Shown: positions 43,491-56,394 of the stretch, one piece after another | Layout of the letters: each line of letters opens with the position of its first letter | Position numbering within the stretch: the first letter of the stretch is position 1 | From: Pestalotiopsis fici W106-1 | Lineage: Eukaryota > Ascomycota > Sordariomycetes > Amphisphaeriales > Sporocadaceae | NCBI RefSeq assembly: GCF_000516985.1 | Contig: NW_006917095.1 | Location: 3,164,179-3,228,178, forward strand | Direction of reading: 5' to 3' | Length of the DNA stretch: 64,000 nucleotides | The notes under the pieces: model-generated | Told to the model about the DNA's origin: nothing | The model's database searches: none | Seen by the model: the letters and a program-made list of their open reading frames with translations, nothing else | Program-made: the position numbers and the translations under genes

Positions 43491-45921
43491 TCAGAAGCCA
43501 TCCTCGTCTGTCCACTCGCTTCCAGAGAGAATTCTGTTGCCTTCAGCATCAATAGTGCCGTGTGTTACTTCGGCGGGTACTCCTCGTGGACGCTTAATCT
43601 GAGAAGCCTGCAGGTGCGAGTAAGGCTCGTCCGGTGTGATTTGCATGGTTCGTGCCGCACGCACTTTGGCGTAATACGTCTCGGACACGTCTGCCTCGGG
43701 TTCAGAGACATCGTCATACGTCTCCCAGTTCTCAGATTCAGACACTGTGGAACCAGAAGTATTGGATATCTGTCGGGGTGGGGGAGCTTGAGGGTAGTCA
43801 GGGCGGCCGACTTGGCGGATGGATCCGTGGGAGGCGTAGGACTCGTTACCATAATGACGGCCATAGCTCTCATCAGAAAACCGGTTGTCGTACACATCCT
43901 CTGGCTCAATAGGTCGCACAATGACACTGGAGTTCAGGCCTGCGTTCTTATACGGGTTGGCGGGTGCCTCCAGAGGCGGGCTTTGCAAGAGGTCTCTCAT
44001 CTTCGGAGGAGGGGCTCGCATCATTGGCGGCGCGCCACGCAGAGTTCCGTAACCAGCACGGGACTCTGGTCTTGGTCTCTCCGGGGAGTTCGTAGCGTTT
44101 AGAAGATTGGACAGAGGTGCACGCTGCGGCAATCTTGTCGGGCTGTTACTGTTGGCGCTGGGTGGGTGGCTCACTGTCTGTGCCCTCTTGAGGGTGCCAG
44201 TGCCATTAGACATTGCACCCGGAGTCTTGGGCCTTGAGATGGTACCAGCTCTGCTAATAACACTATTTGCCCGGCTGACTGAACCTGCCGCGGATCTCTT
44301 TGATGCCGAAGGAGGAGGGCCTGCAGGTGTTTTTGAGCGGGCCGGAATAGCGGGCCTGGCATCGCCGTCCTCCAAAAGATCAAGATATCTCTCTCCGTGG
44401 ACAAGGAACGGTCGTCCGTATTCATCCTCCCACTGCTCAAGGCCTTTGCGAAGCTCAGCCGCAACCTTGGGCAATTCCTTGGAGATGCGCTTTCGCATCT
44501 TTTCTTCTCTGAGAAGCTTGCCCGGGTCACGTTTCTCGCCCTTCTGACCGCGCATCATCAACCGCGAAGCATCTTGGCTAGAGGCTTGGAGCTCGTCACG
44601 CTCCTTGATGAGCTCGCGATGCCTGTCTACAAGAGCCAGTGTCGGTGCACGCTGCTCCCTCAAGGCCTCCAAACGGCCAATCTCGCGCTCGTGGGCATCC
44701 AGGAGCGCATCACTGTAGACCTCGGAGAAAGCCGGAGTAAAATCGAGCATTTCGTCCTCGGAAAAGTAAAGTGCATCCCAGAGACTTTGCAGCTTGTCTC
44801 GAGCGTCTTCCACAAATAGATGAAGATTCTGCCTCTTCAGCTCGTTCATCCGTGACAGCTCGTCCTCGAACTCATTGATTTGTCGCACTCCACAGCCCCG
44901 GTTGCTATTCAGGAACGCCTTACGATCCGATTCATCAACTCCTAGCTTCTCCCACAGTGCCTCAACAGCAACCTTCAAGTCTCTAAGACGTTTCTCCCGG
45001 GCCTTCTTCTCATCGACGAGCTTGTCTCGCTTTGCTCGTAGTCTCGAAATATCTTCTTCGTGCAGACCGAGCTGTTCGGGCGAGTCGCGGTGGTACTTAA
45101 CAATTGCACCGTCAATCTGAGCTTGCGGGGTTCCGAGTTCTGACCACAGAGTAATAATGTGCTCCGACAGAGCCTTGACGGTTGCCACGCGGCGAGCATA
45201 CTCTTCATAGACTCTGGTAAATTCATTGTCGAGCTGTTCAACGTAGCTTGAGGAGAGATCGAAAGAAGGCGGAAGTGACTGGTTAGGTCCCGTCGGCGGG
45301 AGGGCGATCTTGACAAAGGTAGACTCGAGATGCGAGGAATATGACTCGAGAGCTATCACAAGTTCTGCAGTTATGGGTTAGCTAGTGCTCGACTGGCGGC
45401 GCGGCCCTGGGTTTGTGAAAGGCTATCTGGACGTACTCTTGATCTGCTCGAATCGCTCGCGATGGAGCCGAGCAACCTGGCCATGCTTCTCCTTGAGCAC
45501 AGCCAGACATCTTGTCAGGGGATATGTGATCTTGAGGTCATCGCTCGAACGACGGCTACGTGATGAGTTGGCATCGTCCAAAGATTGCTCCATCTGGCGA
45601 ATGACTATAATGGTGCGGTTGGCCTCCTCAATCATGTCCTTCTTTTCTGCCGTAACCTGTCTGACTTGGTTATTCAAGGTCTCTGACAGAGCCGAGAACA
45701 ACTGGTGGCGGGACAAAAGGGTTAGCATGATGCAGTACAAGCACAAGAACAGAATGGCAGATATGCAGGAAGCAGTCTCTCCATAGGCTTATTGGGCAGC
45801 AATCACATACCTCGGCTTCTCTTGCGTCGCGATCATGAGGCTGTACACCAATCTCATCAAACAGGCCATGAAGCTGGCCAATGATGGTGTTCACCTGCTG
45901 TGAAAGGTAGCTTGCGTCCAT
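43491..45921 (-). CDS. ASE1: spindle-midzone microtubule bundler ASE1
   Basis: 749 aa from exons 45921-45811, 45701-45437 and 45364-43491, member of the MAP65/PRC1/Ase1 family that crosslinks antiparallel microtubules in anaphase and cytokinesis. The N-terminal dimerisation rod is coiled coil (about 1-300), with LFDEIGVQPHDRDAREAE and YPLTRCLAVLKEKHGQ. The spectrin-like microtubule-binding domain (about 320-470) contains LWDALYFSEDEMLDFTP, LEALREQRAPTLALVDRHRE and the conserved basic KLLREEKMRKRISKELPKV. EYGRPFLVHGERYLD closes the domain. The C-terminal tail is disordered and Ser/Pro-rich with CDK-type sites. Family order and length are typical. Confidence 0.95.
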
Positions 45922-47695
45922 CGTGACCTAGAGTCGATTCGCGTGCAGCGCGCACTGGAATGGGGCGAAGGTAATTTCCAACAAAGCAGCTTTGCGGGGC
46001 GCTTCGATCTACAAAATAAAGTGGACGTTGGTCTTTGGGGACCAAAGGATCTTTTATGTGGTGTTGATGTCCTGAAGGGATGGTGTAGACATGAGATCCC
46101 TGTGGCGGGGCGGTGCTGATCAAGAAAAAAAAAGAGTTGTGTGGTGAAAGCTGAGAGTAATTTTCCTGGACTTGGGCGATGCGCTAGATATTGCGCGACT
46201 TGAATGAAATAGTCGGGAGGCTGGTGGTTTAATGAAAGAAAGATTGACAGGGCTTCTTCTCTTTTTTTTCCCCCTTCTCTACCAGCGCATGTCAAAAAGC
46301 GCACAACAAGCCAATAGTTTTCCAAAGGGCGCAAACCGCAACAGCTGTGGTGAAGGGAAAGGAGTTGAAGCTATTCAGGTCACACTTCGAAGAAAGTGGG
46401 TTGCAGTTGGTAGATAGGTAATGGGATGAACTCGAGGTGGGATCAACAATAGGCGCCGTACGGGATATTATTTTTTGCAGAAGCTCTTTGCATTTGCCCA
46501 CAGCCATGGGCGGTCGCATGCACAAACCGGGGGGTCGGGATGGTCGCTAGGGCAACGCGGTGAGCTGTAGCGGGGCTCGGCGGTGCTCAAATGCACTTTC
46601 AGCGACTCTATCTCTGCTTCCCTGCTTAATTTAGACAGAAACCAGCAGGTCTTGTTTCAAAGACGATCCAGCAAAAAAGCAGCTACCCCGCCTAGTGCCT
46701 GGACACGCCACCACACGATGCCCCTTTGGGAACCGCTCTCAGCGCCGTCCAGTTTTGCCAGTCTCCATCTCCCCAGGAACGCTCCAATCAGTGCTCCATT
46801 TTCCCCATTCTACCATATGGCCGCTACCCTGCTTTTCTCTAGAATACACATAGCGTCGTCGATGTCTTACATATTTACGCCGATGGAAGACCCCATTTGT
46901 AGAATATCCATGGGAATTTACCGATGTTGGAACAACCAAGATCTGTTGTGGAGCTTTGAACTAAGGAAAAAAGGGAGGGAAAAACCTGCCTAGATGCTTG
47001 CCTTTGCATAACTAGTGAAAACTCAAGGTTATCGTTTAGCTGAACGATTCGATATCGACGATCAGCGGGATTGTTGTTTATTCTCCTGCTTTTTCTTCCG
47101 GCATAACCCTAAAAGTGCAGCGCCACAAAATATCAGACACACAAGCGATCCCGTCTCCCAGATAAGCAATACAAAGAGTCTATCCTTTCTCCTTGCTTAT
47201 TCCGCACACCATTGGGACGGGAAACCCCCGAGCCATCGGCCACAACAAGTAAATAAAACAAACACAAGCCGGCCAGTGACAGGTCTTTGTCTTGTTATGA
47301 TTCGACACCGGTACGGTAGTCCTTGCCTTCTTGCCACAACCGTGCCGTCTCCATGCGGCCAATGATGCACGGCTCCCAAAAAGTCATTCCTTTGAATGTT
47401 ACTATCCTTCACAGTTTCATACCTATCCCGTATACATGTCTCGACATATACTGTCGGTGGGGTGCAACAATGATCTTCACCGTGGCCGGTTTCAGCAATC
47501 ATGGGCCTATGCAAATTCCATATTCACATCGGTAATTCTATAGATTATCGAATCAGAGGCATGTTGAACGTGGCAGCTAGGAAAGGGACATTTGACAACC
47601 CGGCAATTGCATCTAACACTATCTGACCTTGATGAATTGCTTTATTTACTCTATTATTCTAGTCAATTTGTACAAGTCTTGTCTAGTAGCATCAA
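45922..47695. other. intergenic, ASE1 promoter and DUS1 3' region
   Basis: 1.8 kb. The first 400 bp should include the ASE1 5' UTR. Small frames on both strands have no family features. Confidence 0.5.
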
Positions 47696-49809
47696 CTATC
47701 CACACACCAGCTCGTCACTAACAAGGCCTTTTTGCTTGTCGTCCATCTTTGGCTCCTTGATACCGTCCGGGCCGTCGGGCTTTGGTAGGCAAGTCTCGTC
47801 ACCCCCATTGTTCTCAGCCTCGCCAGTCTTCTGCAGCTCCTCCTCCATCTTCTTCTTGTCCTTCTTGCTCAGAGATAGTGCTCCCTTGGCCAATGCTTCC
47901 TTTGGCAGCGGCCTGATGATGGGTTGAGCGATCCACCAAGGTCGTTTGCACTTTTTCACAATGGCTACCGAGCTCTCCGAATCCAGAGGAGCGTCTGCTT
48001 CTCCGTTGGCATCGACACCATTGTCATTCGTGTTTGTGTCTGTTTGAGCAGCCGGTACGGCCTCTGTTTCCGGCTCGGCCTCCTCGGCGCTTTTTCCATC
48101 CGTCTTTGCGTACTCAATTAATCCTTGCGCGACCCGGTGCTCGACGAGCTGCAAGACGTTCTCAAAGGCCGGAACATCGCCAGGGCGCGCCTTGGCCAGT
48201 GCGTCGCGAATGTCTGTGTTCTTTGCCACGAAATGCCGCAAAAGATGGAATAAATGGGGCCTCATCGCCAACAAGTTGGGATCAAAGCATGGTTTTGGCT
48301 TTGAGCCACCCTCCTTCTTCCTCTTTTTCTTTGCAGGGCCTTCCTCTTCTGGCTCTTCTTCGGCTTGTGCCTGCTGCATCCAACCCTCATCGTCGCCAAC
48401 GACAAACAAGGGTCTCCGTACTGGCGCCGGGATATCCCTCACCACGTGTTTATAAATAATGTCCATGTACCGCCTGAAAATGGCATCGACCCTGTATCCA
48501 CCCTTGCCGTCTTTGCCGCGCCAGTACTCTCGAGTCTCAAAGTCGGGTGGCGGCAGTTCTGCAAAGATGGAGGGATCGCTCAAGTTGCCCTCGGCACTCA
48601 TGATGGCATCGGCACCCGTGACCTCGAGACACTTGTCGACATCGCTTCGTTGCAGGATATTGCCATTGGCAAAGATGACCGTCTCTGGTGGAAGGTTGTC
48701 TCTCAAATAACGAATGTAGGTCCAGTCGGCAAGACCCGTCAAATGTCCTTTTTGCTCCCTTCTCCGCCCGTGCAATGTGACGATACTTGCGCCCGCAGCC
48801 AAACAGTTCTTGGCGTAAGCCAGGGTTGCCTCTTTTGTGTCGAGGCACCTGATCTTGGCCGTTACAGGAATTGGCAAGTTTTCATGTAATGTGTTGATGA
48901 GCCTGTAGATCAAGTCCTGGTCCTCCTGCAAAAAGGCACCATAGTGACCTTTCCGAGCGATCCCCTGGGGACATCCTAGGTTGAGATCCACGGCGTCGCA
49001 GTACGGTGCCGCGAGCTGAGCAGCAGCGAGCAGATGTGAGGGTTCGTTGGCGCAGAACTGCACAAACAATGGTCGGTCGAAGTTGGGGTTTCCGTCCAGC
49101 CACGGGGTAGTGTCGACTGGCGGCTCAGGCTCGCCTTTTTTCGCTGCGGGTACCGGATGTACTGCTTGGAAATGCGTGTCTCTGTATCTGGCGGTTTCTT
49201 CGAATAGACGAGCGTGGAACATTGGTGTATATGCGAGCAATTTTTCGTTCTCAGAAGGCGTCATGAAAGATCGTGTGAGCATGCGCCATGCCTAGAATAG
49301 AGAAACTTGTCAGTTTCTTTTTGCAAAAGATGCGATCAAACACAAGGCGGGCAGTAACATACAAACTCTGACTGGTCGACCATGGGGGCGACTACAAACT
49401 TGGGACTTCCGATGCTTTCATAGAATGCTCTGCCATGAAGTTTCGGCTTCTTGCTCGCAGTGGTGGTTGTGGCATCATTTCGCGCCGGCGCAGCAACCTC
49501 TGGTTGCGCATCAATGGGCGAGGTGGAAGCCATGGTCATGAAGCCTCTCTGAACTAAAAGTCTCCGGCCTGGAGACGTCCAGCATGCGAGACTTCTTCGT
49601 CGGACGAAATCCAGCGTGTCTGTGTGTATTCGGCTGCCTGAGGGAGCGTTCCGCTGTCGCGGTGAGGTAGGTGCAAGGTCAGAGCCTGGTATAGAGCCCC
49701 GAGTCCGTGATCGCAATGCGCCAAACCGTAACTTTTTTTTTTTGAACCCTCCGTCGAACTTATGGCAGGGGTCTAGAAAATAAAGTGGAGCACGTAGAGA
49801 AAACGCCAT
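47696..49809 (-). CDS. DUS1: tRNA-dihydrouridine synthase DUS1
   Basis: 680 aa from exons 49809-49363 and 49291-47696. It is an FMN- and NADPH-dependent enzyme that reduces uridine to dihydrouridine at positions 16/17 of cytoplasmic tRNAs. The TIM barrel opens with KFVVAPMVDQSEF-AWRML. The catalytic-Cys loop DLNLGCPQGIARKGHYGAF has Cys256. Next come IPVTAKIRCLDTKEAT, IVTLHGRRREQ and VIFANGNI, then DAIMSAEGNL for FMN. A nuclear-type basic patch (PAKKKRKKEGG, about 475) and an acidic C-terminal extension follow. The first 90 residues are Arg-rich with few acids, like a mitochondrial presequence. A second start at MTMAST (49539/49533) would give a cytosolic form of about 590 aa, nearer the usual length. 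Confidence 0.95.
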
Positions 49810-51472
49810 AGCCTTGCATAATCAGCACAAGGCTGAGATAGATCTTGTCCGATCAAGTGATCATCGTATCTGGGAGGCGCTAAGAACCAGCATCCAGCTC
49901 TAGCGAGCCTCTTGGTCAATGGCGCACCACCCCCTCATTTAATACGCGGTACACTAGTACCATGTAGGGGGACCCTGGGAATTTTCCCAACCACCAGTCA
50001 TAGTCACCACACCCGCTGTCCAGAATGTTTCAGTCAGAGTTGAATGATCCTCCAACAATGCGTCTTCACCAAGGGACTAGGTAGGCTTGGTAGGCTCAAC
50101 ATATTTGCACAGGATGATTACGTGCAGGCGATCGGCATCATTCAACCCTTTCTAGACACTGCTGCATAACTACTGCTCTCGACAGGCAAAGATCTGTCCA
50201 ATTGAAACATGTCAGGTGCATATTGCATGACCAAACAGCGTTGCGGATTTCATGTCATGAATCCATCTGGCAACGCTACCGCCTCCATCACAGCTCGTAT
50301 CGAAACTTCCATGATCTACACTACATGCTACTAGTCAAAAACACAGCAGGGTACAAGAGCACCAAAACTAGTCTTGTTTGTCGAATTTCTGGTCATTTCC
50401 ACAGCCACAAGGGATCTGAGAAAGCTTTTGACGCACTTGACGCGCAAAACGAATGGAAACGCCATCCCAATATCTGTAGGATGATTAATAACAGTCATAA
50501 CAGTCATCTGCAGCAACACGAATCCCCTGTCTTTTGGTAATCGACTGCCAAGTGGCCAACGACGGCAAGTGCATCAGTGCGCAATATAAGCATCGGGCGA
50601 AACTATGGCTTTGAAAACATTTAATCAATTACTTTTCGCTATCTCCCCCAAAGTGTGATTTTGGGTAGCAAGACCCACGCTCCATGCCAGGAAGCGCTAA
50701 ATGAAAGTCCATATCTCTTTTCCAGATACGCGTGTGCTCCCTCTTTTGTGATTCTGCCACCGTTTTTTGTGTTGTTCACGATGCTAGATTTTTATTTTGT
50801 ATGTTTTTATTTTTCCGTCTTGTTTGGCTAGATGTAAGCCTCCAGCGTGGTTGGCTGCTAGTGAGAGGCTCTTGCGGTAAGAGCCTCATCCAATTGGGTA
50901 TGATCTGGTGCTTCCCGGGTGGTTGGTAGCCTCAACTCAAATTCTTCAGATGGGAATTGGCTTGCGACTGTCGTTTCCCTCCTACTATTGCGCAATGTTC
51001 TGATTGTTTGTAGAGTCTTGCCCAATAGTCCGCATTGCGGTTTCCTTGCACAGATCATATTGCCAGGCTCATGCCACATGAGACTATATTGAGCCAAAAT
51101 AGTTTGCGAGCTTAATTGGCTCGATCCATGTACCATTCGCGCAGGAACAAGTGGAACGTTGTGCAGGCATGCTGCTATGATTGATTTGGTAATTACTGAA
51201 GTCCTCGAAGATGTGTAGAAAAATGGAAAGAAATGAACAAAGGACGGCTGATTTGCTGCTACGCAAATACCTGCTTATTGACCGGTACCCGTCTAATCGG
51301 GGACGAATCGGGTGTTTCAGAAAATTCCAGAACGCCAATAGACTCCTTACTATGCTGACCAGGCCATACGCCGCCAAAGTGAATACTGAGAAACACATGA
51401 GTGGATGATAACAATGCTGTATGAAAAAAAAAGGAAAAGGCTCGTCGAGATGTGCGCTTGAAATGCTCTTCA
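49810..51472. other. intergenic, DUS1 promoter and BNI4 3' region
   Basis: 1.7 kb of AT-rich sequence. Short frames only. No element recognised. Confidence 0.5.
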
Positions 51473-54197
51473 TCAGAAAAAGTGCGTATAAATTTTGGAC
51501 GTTTCATGAACCTCCATCTCCTGCAGCACCGGGTATTAGTTACACAGTCTAAGTCACGGTGGAACCTTGCGACTTACCATCTTGAAACTGTTCAGTTCCT
51601 CCTTGATCTGTTGTGCCAGCATGGGCGTCAGACGATTGCAAGTAGCAATCTCACCTCGCCTGTCATACTCCTGAGGCGGCCAAGTGTCATGGAATATGAG
51701 CCTAGGGCTGAAAGTAGCGTTGCGCTTGCTCAGCACACCCTGTGGCGTTCCCGGTGCACTCTTGGAGTCTTGGCGGAGCTTCAAAGCAGACATGAAATAG
51801 TCCTCACTGCCAATAGTAATGGATCCCGGGAGCTTGCCAGAGCCATCTTCGTTGGGAGTGCTAGGCGCCGTCGAGTTGGGAGAATCCGAGACGTTGGGAA
51901 TCATGGGAAGCTCAAAGACAGGCCCTTTGCCGGCTTGCGGCGAGGGGCTCGGTGAGTTGCTGCGGGCTAAGGAAGCTTTTGTTAGTCTTTATGGAACAAT
52001 ATCATTCAGGTCCCTCACTTACTCTTAAGAATGCCTTTTCGAATGGCACCGAGGACTTCTGCCCGTTCCTTTTCTCCTCCGACAATGCTCTTTCGAGCCA
52101 TCGAGTCGTTGTCAGAGCTACCCACGCGATCTGACTTGAGGCTATCGTGATGCACTTGATCCATGGCATCCAACGAATTACGTTCCAGGCGTGGAAATCC
52201 AGATGCCCCTGCCTGATGAGACAGATCTGCGTTCGAGGTAACATTGACCCTTTCCCGTTCGGCCTCAACTGTAATCATGGACACTGCTGCTTGGCTGGCT
52301 TCGGGGGCAGCCACCTCTCCAATAGGTGAGCCAATCACAGACTTTGGCCGGAATAAGCCTGCGAGAGAACGCCCGCCCTTTTTCATGCCCTTGCCCATCT
52401 TCCGCAGCATGATGGATGCAGATGATGCAGTTGAAGAAATCGACAAATTATCCGTCGACCCGGTGAAGATTTTGGTGCCCGAGTAGATGTTGTTACCAAG
52501 GCCGCTGGCCTCTTGCTTTTGAGCAATGCGAGCTTGTTCCTGCTCGTACAAATCATCGGTATCAGGCTCCTTCCGTAGCTTGCCAGCATCATGATGGCCG
52601 ATTCGGCTGGCATCATCGGAGACATCTTGACCAGCAGCCTTCTTAAAGTCAGCGGCACTGCCAAAAGAGAAAGCTCGACGAAGTCGAGATGTTTTGCTCT
52701 TTGATTTTCCTTTTTCGTTGATAGCCGCCAGGTGTTGTGCGGCAGGGCTGTTCGCTGCGGGCCCATGGGATGAGCCAGGGGGCTTCGATGGCGCGGCGGC
52801 AGGAGCATTGTCTGATGCAGGTTTGGCAGCCTCGTCAGAAGGCATGGTTGCCGGCTTGGATAGTGGCGAAGGAGTGAGAACTCGCTTCGCAGCATCCGAC
52901 GAAGATCCCCTAGGAGGAATGTTGACCGATTTTGGGGTATCCAGAGTGTTGGACTTGTCGTCGGACGTGGTAATTGTCGAGGCGGGGCTGGCTGTGGGGA
53001 CGGATGCGTTGGAGTTTCGATTGGTAGACTAGAATGGCACAATGCATGAGCATGGGAAGGGAAATGGGGGACTACACCGCTGATTGGGCAATGCATCGGG
53101 CAAAACGATATAATTGGTGCACTTACCGAAGATGGCCGAGAGTTGCTACTCTTGCTAGACACGAGGCTTTCAGAGCTGCCATTCCGGGCCTGCGTAGCAG
53201 TGTTCTGATTCGTGTTGCTTGCCGCAACTGGGACAGGCACAACGCGTGGCGACGCTTTTTGGCTCTTGTCAGATATGCTAGCCTTTCTTGCGCGGCGAGC
53301 GGCTTCAGTTTGCTGCTTCAGCTCTTGCGGGGTCAAAGGAATAGGATAATCTGACGTATCAATCGAGTGCATGCTGCGTCGACGGAATCGCCTCATTTCT
53401 TCCTCGGTTGGCTGGCGTTGAATCAGCATATCATCTGCCGACATCCCTGGCACATAGCCATAAAGACTGTGCGGTCGAGCTGCCAGCGTCGCCGAATTTC
53501 TGTGTACTGGCATCCTTTGGCCGGTGACTCGCGGATTATACAAATGAACAACCGTGGCCATACCCGATCCAGATGGCATTGCTGAGCCTGAACCTGCGCT
53601 AGAACTCTGCGATTGCGATGAGGTACTTGACGACGAATCGACTGGAGCTCGTTGTGCTGGCCGCCTGTATCGATCCGGAGCAGCTTTTCCGCCTGCAACC
53701 TGGGCAAAGGTCGGCTGGCTCATCATTTGCTGCTTCGTGGCAGATGGAAGGGCGGAATCATCGCGAGCCATTGTTTGTGCAGGTATCCTGGCCGAGCTGG
53801 GAAGATTGGTCATGGAAGCGTGTTGTTGGTATTGAGGGCGTGAAACCATATTACCACTTATCGTTTGCGTTGTTGGCAAGGATGGGCTTGATGATGTCCT
53901 CAATGTTCCATATGGCTGCCACTGTCCATTGTTGCTCAAGGCAGGAGTCGATGTGAAGGCATATGGCTGAACTGGATTTGCAGCTATGCCCCGATAGCTT
54001 GTCTGCCCATTCACCATACCAGGCACGGCGTATGAGTTGTTTCGACTTGTCTGCGAGGCTGATGCATACTGCTGGCCAGAGCCTGACTGGGAATGGCTAT
54101 GAGAGTGTCCCGACATGGCTGATGATGAGCCAGGTCTCGTTTGAAGCATGGTGACTGTTCCGTTCTGCTGGGGAAACGATTGAATCATAGCAGCCAT
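51473..54197 (-). CDS. BNI4: bud-neck/septum scaffold BNI4-like
   Basis: 837 aa from exons 54197-53127, 53028-52023, 51966-51578 and 51520-51473. The body is disordered: Gln/Ser/His-rich at the N-terminus, then basic Ser/Pro tracts. RRFRRRSMHSIDTSDYPIPL (about 280) and SRLRRAFSFGS, LRKMGKGMKKGGRSLAGLFRPKS are islands conserved in filamentous fungi. The diagnostic C-terminal module (778-837) has FSPRLIFHDTWPPQEYDRRG, NRLTPMLAQQIKEELNSFKM and the end EVHETSKIYTHFF. In yeast Bni4 this region recruits PP1 (Glc7) and links septins to chitin synthase III. RLIF (781-784) fits a PP1-docking V/I-x-F-like motif. The 48-nt last exon encodes the conserved end, so missing it would truncate the annotation. 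Confidence 0.9.
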
Positions 54198-56360
54198 GAT
54201 CCTACAAAAGCGTGCCTGCTATAGGTTTGAAGAAAAATCAATTCTGCAACGAGCAAAAGAATTGACCTTTGAAATCGATACTGATGGGTAGGGACAGGGC
54301 CCAGTGTTTCAAAACGAGAGTCGCGTCTAGAACAAGGGTCAAGATGATACTGGCGGCATACGAGTTAGCATCGTTTGTTACAAGGCAATCCAATCGTATA
54401 GAACTGGTAAATATAGTGGCAGGATATGCTACGGTGCGAGAGTCCTGGGATTGTGTGGTAATGGGATGCTAGACACAATGTGAATTGGAATTAGATGCAC
54501 GCCCTCATACCGTTATTTTTCTGAAAATAGGCAATCGAGTTCTGGATTGCCAGTCGGGCCAGTCGGCCGATTAAAGAAATGTAGTGGCACGAAAGAAAAG
54601 ATCAAAATCTCGACCGAAGACCGTTTATGACAGAGGGGAGGTTCGAATCAAAGGGCGCCTGCGACCGGAGGTGGAAACGAATGGATAAGAGCCGACACAG
54701 GAGATTCACAGCTACCGTAGACCTGTCTGTCCGATGGCCGTCGAGTGTATCTCGGAACGACCGGGGTCGTCGGTGTCGGAGGAGAAATAGTAGTGAGGTT
54801 ATCGTGAAGTCGAGAAGATTCTCAGGTGCCACGAAAGGACACACTGGAAGACGGTGGAGGTTTTGCCTAGCAGGACATGGGAGGCAAGACTGATCGAACA
54901 GTGCAAGCGTCCGAGCGTCTCGATTCTGGATTTGGGTCTTAAATTTCGATCCTTTTTTTTTTTACTTCCTTATGGAAAGGGATGGGAAAAGAAACCAGTT
55001 GAATAAGTATTCCTTTTTTTTTTCTTGGTTGTATTTTTTCGGCCTCGAGATGAATTCTTGACGAGATGAGCTGCCGTGCGAAGAAAAAAGTGCAGTACTG
55101 ACACCCAAATTCTAGAGACACAAGCGGCAGATTGGAAGAGAAGAAAAAAAAAAGGGGAAGCGCGGAGACAAGGTGGAAGGGTCCTCAGCTGTGGAAACAA
55201 AAGAAGGGAGCGGCGTTCACGTCGAAACCCGGGACAGGTGGTAGTGGAATTAAGGAGCAACGACGATGTACACACTAAGTCACCAAGCAGGAAACCAAGG
55301 GCAAGGACGCAAGAATGAGACGGGGAAAAGAGGAAAGGGCTGAGGGAAAAGATGTGGTGACGATGATGGTTGGTGGTAGTAACTCCAAAGAGTGTCAAGA
55401 AAGTCAAAATCAAAGTCAAAGAAAAGGGTCGGAATGTTTGGAAAAAGGATAGGGAGAGAATTGGGGGACTTGAGTGACTTGCCTGGGCAGATTGGAGACA
55501 GGCCAGGGCAGAGAGTTGCAGCAGGGAATTGAATTGGGGATGGATCATTTGCTTGCATTGGCAGAACCCGACATGAGGCCTGGAGCTCTGCTGCTTTTGC
55601 CTGCCTGTGTCTGGCTCATTCTCCGCCGGCCAATTGGAGAGTCAATGGGTGAGGATCCAGGACCCAGGACCCGTGTAAATCACAGCAGTACCTAGGTAGC
55701 TAGCGGGCTAGCATTAACAGCAACAGCAGCAAGAGAGACGAGACCCCGTAGCTACCTGTATGTAGTGTAGCTCTGTCTGTCCACTGGGCCCTAATGTTGG
55801 TGGACATGTGCTAGAAAAAGTAAAGTAGCTTTACTACTACGTACCTCGCGGGCAGGTGTACCGTAGAGGTGTGTGTAGGTAGTACTGTGAGTGGTGAGTC
55901 TGGCTCACTTCAATGGGCCACAAGGGAATCCACAGGCCAGAGGAAACGAGACCCACCGCGCTTTCTAGAGGCACTGGAGAAATGGCGAAATGGCACCCTT
56001 TGCCAGCAGTGGTCTAGCGCGGGTACTGCGCCTCAATTCAGTCCAGTTCAGGGCCTGCTGCTGCTATTGCTGTTGCTGTCGTTTGAACATGCACTGAGAT
56101 AATCTCTGTACGGTACGTACCTACCCATTGCACATGTACTCATCATTCAATGTTCTGAACACGACACGACCGCGATCGTCATCGCTGTCTAAACGTCGAC
56201 CATTACGTATATTGCATATATTCTCTGTCGGTTGCCAGTCTGTCAATCCTTTATCTCGCACTCGGAAACTTTTTGCAGCCAGGAACGCGCTCGGCTAAGT
56301 AAACGTAATAATGCATTTCATGATTGATACCTATATTTTGCCTACCAGCCAGTTTCTACC

Positions 56361-56394
56361 TAGGTAGGTAGGTAGGTAGTTAGGCAGGCAGGCA
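56361..56394. repeat. tetranucleotide microsatellite (TAGG/GCAG)
   Basis: A run of TAGG units (about four and a half copies) passes into GCAG units after an interrupting TTAG. Simple-sequence repeat with no coding role. Confidence 0.8.
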
